Shown piece after piece: positions 7,048-11,030 of a DNA stretch of 11,030 bases (its first letter is position 1; the number at the start of each line of letters is the position of its first letter). Source of the stretch: an uncultured Anaerosacchariphilus sp. (lineage in GTDB: Bacteria; Bacillota; Clostridia; Lachnospirales; Lachnospiraceae). The position numbers and the translations under genes are program-made. Below the pieces are notes generated by a model. That model ran no database searches. It saw only the letters and a program-made list of their open reading frames with translations, and had not been told where the DNA came from. The stretch covers positions 1-11,030 of the forward strand of contig CAKROP010000042.1 in the NCBI GenBank assembly GCA_934373375.1, in the 5' to 3' direction.

Positions 7048-7242
7048 ATGAAGTTCAAGGAAAAATACCTGGCGGGGGAGCTTCCCTTTGAAGCCATCGA
7101 CAAATACATTGAGGACTGGGGTAACAGCGATGAGACCTGTACCTTAAGGGAATATCTGGGACTGAACGCTGAGGAAGAGGACGTGTGGATCTCTGACAGC
7201 GATGAGGCGCTGCAGGAATTACTGGATAAGCAGAAAAAATAA
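7048..7242 (+). CDS. Small acidic hypothetical protein, 64 aa
   Basis: The family is not recognised. Translation is well supported by GGGAGGG (7037-7043) four bases before the ATG and by the promoter just upstream. The protein is strongly acidic: 18 Asp/Glu against 8 Lys/Arg. It opens with a basic MKFKEKY and likely forms a helix (about 13-25), then an acidic segment EEEDVWISDSDEALQELLDK (42-61) that looks like a short strand plus helix. It has one cysteine (C31) and no membrane segment. It is the first gene of a run of same-strand genes with short gaps. A small regulatory or binding protein is conceivable, but nothing in the sequence decides it. Confidence 0.75.
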   Translation: MKFKEKYLAGELPFEAIDKYIEDWGNSDETCTLREYLGLNAEEEDVWISDSDEALQELLDKQKK

Positions 7243-7264
7243 GTGAAAGGAAAAATTTTGTAAA

Positions 7265-7678
7265 ATGGAGAGCAGAGTACAGAAGACACTGGAAAACCAT
7301 AGGAAAGGATATAACTGCGCGCAGTCTGTGGCCTGCGCTTACTGCGATTTGGTGGGACTGGATGAGCAGAGCGTATTTCGGGCGACGGAAGCCTTTGGGC
7401 TTGGTATGGGCGGCATGCAGGCTACCTGCGGCGCGGTATCCGGCGCAGTGATGCTGGCGGGACTGAAGAACAGCTGCGGTGATCTGGAAGCGCCCGTGAG
7501 TAAGGGAAAGACGTATCAGATTTCGAAGCAGCTCGTGGAGGCGTTTCAGAAGAAGAATGGATCTTCGGTCTGTAAGGAGCTGAAAGGTGTGGAGACAGGC
7601 TGCCCGCTTCGCTCTTGTAATGACTGTATTGCGGATGCGGCAGAACTGGTGGAACAGATTTTATTTGCAGAGAAATAG
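7265..7678 (+). CDS. C_GCAxxG_C_C family (putative redox-active) protein
   Basis: This 137-aa cytosolic protein matches the C_GCAxxG_C_C family, named for its spaced cysteine pattern and thought, not proven, to be redox-active or metal-binding. Visible are NCAQSV (C18), the core CGAVSGAVMLAG (C55 onward, the GCAxxG-like element), C71, and the C-terminal cluster C103, C113, C118 and C121. There are nine cysteines in total, with C24 and C27 forming an extra CxxC. The length fits the family. The ribosome binding site AAAGGA (7246-7251) is 13 bases from the ATG, longer than ideal, so initiation may be modest or coupled to the gene 22 bases upstream. The next gene begins 10 bases after its stop. 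Members of this family are common in anaerobes, often near electron-transfer genes, but no such partner is seen here. Confidence 0.9.
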   Translation: MESRVQKTLENHRKGYNCAQSVACAYCDLVGLDEQSVFRATEAFGLGMGGMQATCGAVSGAVMLAGLKNSCGDLEAPVSKGKTYQISKQLVEAFQKKNGSSVCKELKGVETGCPLRSCNDCIADAAELVEQILFAEK

Positions 7679-7688
7679 GTGCTGGTAA

Positions 7689-8279
7689 ATGGTAAAAATC
7701 CGTCTGGCACGGACAGGAGAGGGCCAGGATCCGTCCGAAGCGGCCAGAGAATTACTCGTGTCTGCCCTGGAAAATGAATATGGAATCCCGGCGGCTGAAG
7801 CTCGGATAGAGAAGGATGAGAAGGGAAAGCCGTATCTGGAAGGCTATCCGGATCTGTACCTCAGCATTTCCCACAGCGGCCCCTACATAGCCTGTGCCTT
7901 TGGGGATAAGCCGGTGGGTGTCGATGCGGAAATGTGGAAAGCGCACCCGAAATGGCGGCGGGTTGTGGATAAAATGCATCTGCGGGAACGGGAAGCCTTT
8001 GACAGGGCCTGTGGCGGGGCAGCTTCGGAGGAGGCGGAAGAACCGGTGGAAGCCTTCTGTGATCTGTGGGTGCGGAAGGAAAGTTTTCTGAAAGCCATTG
8101 GCGAAGGCCTGCGGATTCCGCTTTATGCCTTTGACACGACGGAGGAAAGGGTGCGGCAGGAGCTTCGAAAAGAACCGTATTTTATAAGAAATTACCGGGT
8201 GGAGAAGGAACCGGTCAGCATAGCGGTCTGCGCCGGAGAAGAGAAGCTGCCACTGGATCTTTCCATGTGGGTCTGGTAA
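7689..8279 (+). CDS. 4'-phosphopantetheinyl transferase (Sfp-type superfamily)
   Basis: This enzyme would move the phosphopantetheine arm of coenzyme A onto a serine of a carrier protein, activating it for fatty acid, polyketide or peptide synthesis. In the 196-aa protein the family motifs are clear: KPYL (47-50) and SISHSG (59-64) for CoA binding, GVDAE (77-81) with Mg-binding D79 and E81, and LWVRKESFLKAIGEGL (126-141) with W127, K130, E131 and K135. The size and two-part layout suit the Sfp/AcpT type rather than the roughly 120-aa AcpS type. The ribosome binding site AGGTG (7677-7681) overlaps the preceding stop, so translation is probably coupled. No carrier protein or synthase gene lies in the window, so the target is unknown. 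It could be the cell's general activating enzyme or serve a distant cluster. Confidence 0.93.
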   Translation: MVKIRLARTGEGQDPSEAARELLVSALENEYGIPAAEARIEKDEKGKPYLEGYPDLYLSISHSGPYIACAFGDKPVGVDAEMWKAHPKWRRVVDKMHLREREAFDRACGGAASEEAEEPVEAFCDLWVRKESFLKAIGEGLRIPLYAFDTTEERVRQELRKEPYFIRNYRVEKEPVSIAVCAGEEKLPLDLSMWVW

Positions 8280-8317
8280 AATGAGGAAAAACAGGAACAG
8301 TGATTGAGGAGGCTATT

Positions 8318-9133
8318 ATGGCGGTCGAGAACAGAAAAAAGAAGAAGAACAAAATGTCTGTCCCGCTGATGATTGTGCTGGTCATCTGCGTGGTGGTATT
8401 GGGAGTCAGCATCTGGCAGTTGTCCGGCATTTTCATCGAGTATAAGAAGGGAACAGACGAGTACGATAAGCTGCAGACCTATGTGTCGGAGGAACCGGTG
8501 GAAGAACCGGTAACTGCGGATGTCGGGGACGGAGAAAATGAGGATGGAGCTGAGGCGGAGGGCGATACCGAAGATCGGGTGCAGCGTGTGGCTATCAGCG
8601 AGCTGCAGGCGCAGAATTCCGATACGGTGGGCTGGATTCAGATTCCGGGTACCCAGATCAGCTATCCGCTGATGCATACCAGCGATGATTCCTATTATCT
8701 GAATCATACCTTCAGCAAGAAGCTGAACAGCGCGGGCAGCATTTTCATGGAGACGCTGAATAACGGGGATTTCTCGGATTTACATACGATTATTTACGGA
8801 CATAATATGAAGAATGGTTCCATGTTCGCGGGCTTAAAGGAGTACAGCTCCGCATCCTATCTGGTGGCGCATCCCAATGTCTACATCGATCTGACAGACG
8901 GAACCCATGCTTATCAGATATTTTCTGTGTACGAGGCAGAGGCGGACAGCGACAGCTACACCATTGGCTTCGCGCCGGACGAGACCTACGAGGAGTATCT
9001 GAAGACCATCAAGGGACGCTCCCTCTATGACACCAGCGTGACGGTGACGAAGGAGGATTCCATCATTACCCTGTCCACCTGTACGAAGCACGGAGAGAAG
9101 CGGTTCCTGGTGCATGCGAAGAAGTTATATTAA
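8318..9133 (+). CDS. srtB: Class B sortase (SrtB family)
   Basis: A membrane-anchored transpeptidase that cuts surface proteins at a sorting signal and joins them to the cell wall. From the ATG at 8318 (271 aa) there is a basic cytosolic head (NRKKKKNK), one membrane segment (about 14-36) and an acidic linker rich in Glu/Asp (about 58-86). The catalytic domain follows, with H162 in IIYGHNMKNGSMF, C255 in TLSTCT and R262 in KRFLVHA, the full His-Cys-Arg set. The frame also opens at a GTG at 8300, but GAGGAGG (8306-8312) sits 5 bases before the ATG at 8318 and the GTG has no good site, so 8318 is preferred. No protein with a sorting signal is encoded nearby, so substrates lie elsewhere. Class B is supported by the overall size and by the YPLMHTSDDSYYLNHTFSKKLNSAGSIFM segment; the exact symbol is less certain. 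Confidence 0.92.
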   Translation: MAVENRKKKKNKMSVPLMIVLVICVVVLGVSIWQLSGIFIEYKKGTDEYDKLQTYVSEEPVEEPVTADVGDGENEDGAEAEGDTEDRVQRVAISELQAQNSDTVGWIQIPGTQISYPLMHTSDDSYYLNHTFSKKLNSAGSIFMETLNNGDFSDLHTIIYGHNMKNGSMFAGLKEYSSASYLVAHPNVYIDLTDGTHAYQIFSVYEAEADSDSYTIGFAPDETYEEYLKTIKGRSLYDTSVTVTKEDSIITLSTCTKHGEKRFLVHAKKLY

Positions 9134-9167
9134 AAGGTTGTGAACGTAGCGAACAGGAGGGATTGCT

Positions 9168-9890
9168 ATGGGAACAGAGGATAAGATCAGGCTTTTGAAA
9201 CAGTATGTGGAGGAAAGTAGTTCTATCGTGTTCTTCGGCGGCGCGGGCGTGTCCACCGAGAGTGGCATTCCGGATTTCCGGAGCGTGGACGGTCTCTATC
9301 ATCAGGAGTGGAAGTATCCGCCGGAGACTATCATCAGCCACAGCTTTTTTGTGCGAAATCCGGAGGAATTCTACCGGTTTTACCGGAAGAAGCTGCTTTG
9401 CCCGGAGGCGAAGCCCAATGCGGCCCATAAGAAGCTGGCGGAGCTGGAGGCGGAAGGGAAACTGAAAGCTGTTGTGACACAGAATATCGACGGGCTTCAT
9501 CAGATGGCCGGAAGCAAGTGTGTCTATGAGCTCCACGGGTCGGTGCATCGGAATTATTGTCAGAAATGCGGAAAGTTCTATGATATGGACTATATGCTGC
9601 ATTCCGAGGGAATACCGCGGTGTGAGTGTGGAGGTATCATTAAGCCGGATGTGGTGCTCTACGAGGAGGGGCTGGACGACGCGACCATCCGCGGCGCAGT
9701 GCGGGCTATTTCCCAGGCGGATATGCTGATCATCGGCGGCACGTCTCTGGCGGTGTATCCGGCAGCAGGACTCATTGACTATTTTACCGGAAAGCATCTG
9801 GTTGTCATCAATCGGGACGCCACGCCCCGGGATGCCGGCGCGGATTTGCTGATCCAGGGCAATATCGGAGAGGTTTTAAGTGGAATATAA
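9168..9890 (+). CDS. cobB: NAD-dependent protein deacylase, Sir2 family
   Basis: A cytosolic sirtuin that removes acyl groups from lysines using NAD+, giving nicotinamide and O-acyl-ADP-ribose. All core motifs are present in 240 aa: GAGVSTESGIPDFR (25-38) for NAD binding, TQNIDGLH (104-111), catalytic H123 in ELHGS, four zinc cysteines (C131, C134, C152, C154; CQKC and CEC) and GGTSLAVYPAA (190-200). The second zinc pair is CxC rather than the common CxxC. The start has GGAGG (9156-9160) at 7 bases. The gene lies 34 bases after the sortase, and its last 11 bases overlap the next start. Known bacterial targets include acetyl-CoA synthetase, but no target is encoded nearby. The symbol follows the bacterial family and is not proof of orthology. 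Confidence 0.94.
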   Translation: MGTEDKIRLLKQYVEESSSIVFFGGAGVSTESGIPDFRSVDGLYHQEWKYPPETIISHSFFVRNPEEFYRFYRKKLLCPEAKPNAAHKKLAELEAEGKLKAVVTQNIDGLHQMAGSKCVYELHGSVHRNYCQKCGKFYDMDYMLHSEGIPRCECGGIIKPDVVLYEEGLDDATIRGAVRAISQADMLIIGGTSLAVYPAAGLIDYFTGKHLVVINRDATPRDAGADLLIQGNIGEVLSGI

Positions 9891-10065
9891 AGTAGGAGAT
9901 ATCGTAAAATTAAAGAAGGCGCATCCCTGCGGAAGCTCTGAGTGGGAGATCTTAAGGGTCGGCGCAGATTTTCGCCTGAAATGTATGGGCTGCGGACATC
10001 AGATTATGGTGGCGCGGAAGCTGGTGGAGAAGAATACACGGGGGCTTCGGAGCCCGGAGGCGTAG
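9880..10065 (+). CDS. DUF951 family small zinc-ribbon-like protein
   Basis: A 61-aa protein matching DUF951, a small conserved Firmicute family of unknown function. The pattern is clear: YKVGDIVKLKKAHPCGSSEWEILRVGADFRLKCMGCGHQIMVAR, with HPC (H15, C17) and CxxC (C35, C38). Those residues could bind one zinc, giving a compact beta-rich fold; zinc binding is inference. Translation starts at a GTG (9880-9882) inside the end of the Sir2 gene. GAGAGG (9868-9873) lies 6 bases upstream, and the 11-base overlap implies translational coupling. The last residues (about 53-61) are poorly conserved-looking. It is the last gene before a strong terminator. DUF951 genes are often found near housekeeping genes, so the Sir2 link may be local. 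Confidence 0.93.
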   Translation: MEYKVGDIVKLKKAHPCGSSEWEILRVGADFRLKCMGCGHQIMVARKLVEKNTRGLRSPEA

Positions 10066-10070
10066 ATACG

Positions 10071-10115
10071 AATGCATCGGATTATGTTAGAAAGCATGAT
10101 CCGGTGCATTTTTTT
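10071..10115 (+). terminator. Rho-independent terminator of the six-gene operon
   Basis: AATGCATCGGATTATG (10071-10086) pairs along its whole length with CATGATCCGGTGCATT (10095-10110), with two G-T pairs, around an eight-base loop. It merges into a run of seven T residues (10109-10115). Confidence 0.95.
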
Positions 10116-10148
10116 CGGATAAAATATAAAAATTGGGTAAAAAAACTA

Positions 10149-10177
10149 TGGAAATCTCGTCCTCGTTGTACTATAAT
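10149..10177 (+). promoter_or_regulatory. Promoter of the ABC transporter operon
   Basis: A perfect TATAAT lies at 10172-10177. The best -35 at 17 bases is TGGAAA (10149-10154), a weak match to TTGACA. A good -10 with a poor -35 suggests modest or activator-dependent expression. The start site would fall near 10184, just before the inverted repeat. Confidence 0.6.
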
Positions 10178-10188
10178 TTCCCTGTAAA

Positions 10189-10208
10189 GTTAGTTTGCAT
10201 TAACTAAC
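10189..10208. promoter_or_regulatory. Inverted-repeat candidate operator upstream of the ABC transporter
   Basis: GTTAGTTTGCATTAACTAAC has perfect 7-base arms (GTTAGTT / AACTAAC) around TGCATT. It lies 11 bases after the -10 box, around the expected transcription start, a usual place for a repressor. The outer TTAG...CTAA resembles DtxR/IdeR-type metal-repressor boxes, and TetR-type operators can look similar. No T run follows, so it is not a terminator. Confidence 0.6.
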
Positions 10209-10239
10209 CTGCAAAATACAGCAATTCGGGGAGGGAGTC

Positions 10240-10938
10240 ATGTTTCTTACCATCAATAATATAAAAAAATCCTTCGGCTCCGGCGACAGCCGCATTGAGG
10301 TGCTGAAGGGCATCAACCTGTCCATGGAACGGGGCGAATTCTGTGTGCTGTTGGGGCCTTCCGGTTCCGGTAAATCCACACTCCTGAATATCATCGGCGG
10401 CATTGACGCAGCTGACGAGGGCGACATCTGCATCGAGGGTGAGCGGATGGCTGACATGAAGGAGAAGAAGCTGACGGCTTACCGCCGGAATCACTTAGGC
10501 TACATTTTCCAGATGTATAATCTGATCCCGAACCTGACCGTCCGGGAAAATATCGAGGTGGGCGCTTACCTCAGCGACAAGCCCCTGGACGTGGACGAAC
10601 TGCTCCACACCCTGGGTCTCTACGACCACCGTGGGAAGCTGCCAAACCAGCTTTCCGGCGGACAGCAGCAGCGTACTGCCATTGGCCGTGCCATTGTGAA
10701 AAACCCGGATATCCTACTCTGCGATGAGCCCACAGGAGCCTTGGATTATCAGACATCCAAGGACATCCTGAAGCTCATCGAGACCGTTAATCAGAAGTAC
10801 GGCAACACCGTCATCATGGTCACCCACAACGACGCCATCAAGGATATGGCGGACCGTGTGGTGCGGCTGCGCGACGGCATGATCCGCAAGGATTACCGGA
10901 ACGAACACAAGATTCCGGCAGAGGATCTGGAGTGGTAG
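10240..10938 (+). CDS. ABC transporter ATP-binding protein (MacB/LolD type)
   Basis: A 232-aa cytosolic ATPase that would power an FtsX-type permease. The motifs are complete: Walker [10 protein letters not shown] (39-47), Q-loop Q91 in [10 protein letters not shown], signature LSGGQQQR (138-145), Walker B ILLCDE (158-163), D-loop TGALD (165-169) and switch H196 in MVTHND. The [16 protein letters not shown] segment and total size are typical of the MacB/LolD/BceA-like group, which drives export of lipids or peptides or antimicrobial resistance rather than nutrient import. The start has a very strong GGGGAGGGAG site (10228-10237). The permease begins 13 bases after the stop, so the two form an operon. 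The palindrome in the leader suggests repressor control. Substrate cannot be read from the sequence. Confidence 0.95.
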   Translation: MFLTINNIKKSFGSGDSRIEVLKGINLSMERGEFCVLLGPSGSGKSTLLNIIGGIDAADEGDICIEGERMADMKEKKLTAYRRNHLGYIFQMYNLIPNLTVRENIEVGAYLSDKPLDVDELLHTLGLYDHRGKLPNQLSGGQQQRTAIGRAIVKNPDILLCDEPTGALDYQTSKDILKLIETVNQKYGNTVIMVTHNDAIKDMADRVVRLRDGMIRKDYRNEHKIPAEDLEW

Positions 10939-10951
10939 TGGGAGGAATGAG

Positions 10952-11030
10952 ATGAAAAATCCGCTGCGGAAGCGCTTACTGCGTGAACTGAAAAGTGAAT
11001 TTGGAAAATATCTGGTGATTTTTCTTCTGC
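10952..11030 (+). CDS. ABC transporter permease, FtsX type, N-terminal fragment (runs off the window)
   Basis: Only the first 26 codons are present. They read MKNPLRKRLLRELKSEFGKY followed by the start of a hydrophobic helix (LVIFLL). A basic head then a first membrane segment is how large FtsX-type permeases of Clostridia begin. GGAGG (10941-10945) lies 6 bases before the ATG, and the gene is 13 bases downstream of the ATPase gene. The family call rests mostly on this pairing and on the look of the N-terminus; the rest of the gene lies outside the window. Confidence 0.75.
   Translation, partial: MKNPLRKRLLRELKSEFGKYLVIFLL

Noticed and set aside
8281..8307. ATG at 8281, right after the transferase stop, as a tiny gene.
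   Set aside because: It closes after eight codons and has no recognisable product; it is only the spacer before the sortase gene.
8300..8317. GTG at 8300 as the sortase start, giving six extra residues.
   Set aside because: It has no proper ribosome binding site; GAGGAGG (8306-8312) is ideally spaced for the ATG at 8318.

Overview
The window looks like a chromosomal stretch from a low-to-mid GC anaerobic Firmicute of class Clostridia, most likely the family Lachnospiraceae. The evidence is consistent gene families (SAM-I riboswitch upstream of metK, the short Firmicute form of CstA, a DUF951 protein, a class B sortase, a C_GCAxxG_C_C redox protein), strong GGAGG-type ribosome binding sites, TTGaca/TATAcT promoters, and Rho-independent terminators after nearly every transcription unit. 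The species assignment is inference. I see no insertion sequence, phage gene, CRISPR array, tRNA or rRNA.

Layout. (1) 1-604: a terminator, a 134-aa Lachnospiraceae-type hypothetical protein, and a bidirectional terminator shared with the convergent gene. (2) 605-1414, minus strand: a Cof-type HAD phosphatase, transcribed divergently from murA. (3) 1556-2965: promoter and murA (peptidoglycan precursor synthesis). (4) 2962-4487: a promoter whose -35 box overlaps the murA stop codon, a SAM-I riboswitch with its terminator, then metK (S-adenosylmethionine synthetase) and its terminator. (5) 4577-6974: a promoter with a perfect palindrome over its -35 box, an unrecognised 174-aa protein, cstA (peptide/pyruvate-type transporter) 2 bp downstream, and a terminator. 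(6) 6989-10115: an apparent six-gene operon with one visible promoter and one visible terminator. It holds a 64-aa acidic protein, a C_GCAxxG_C_C protein, a 4'-phosphopantetheinyl transferase, a sortase B, a Sir2 deacylase and a DUF951 protein overlapping the Sir2 gene. (7) 10149-11030: a promoter with a 20-bp inverted repeat just downstream of the -10 box, a MacB/LolD-type ABC ATPase, and the first 26 codons of its likely FtsX-type permease, cut by the window edge.

How the parts work together. Most of the window is housekeeping: cell wall precursor synthesis, SAM synthesis with feedback control by the riboswitch, carbon-compound uptake and export. The parts least explained by known biology are the 174-aa protein tied to cstA under a palindromic candidate operator, and the mixed six-gene operon joining a redox-type cysteine protein, a carrier-protein activating enzyme, a surface-anchoring enzyme and an NAD-dependent deacylase. 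I did not find an obviously new defence, mobile or retro-type system here.
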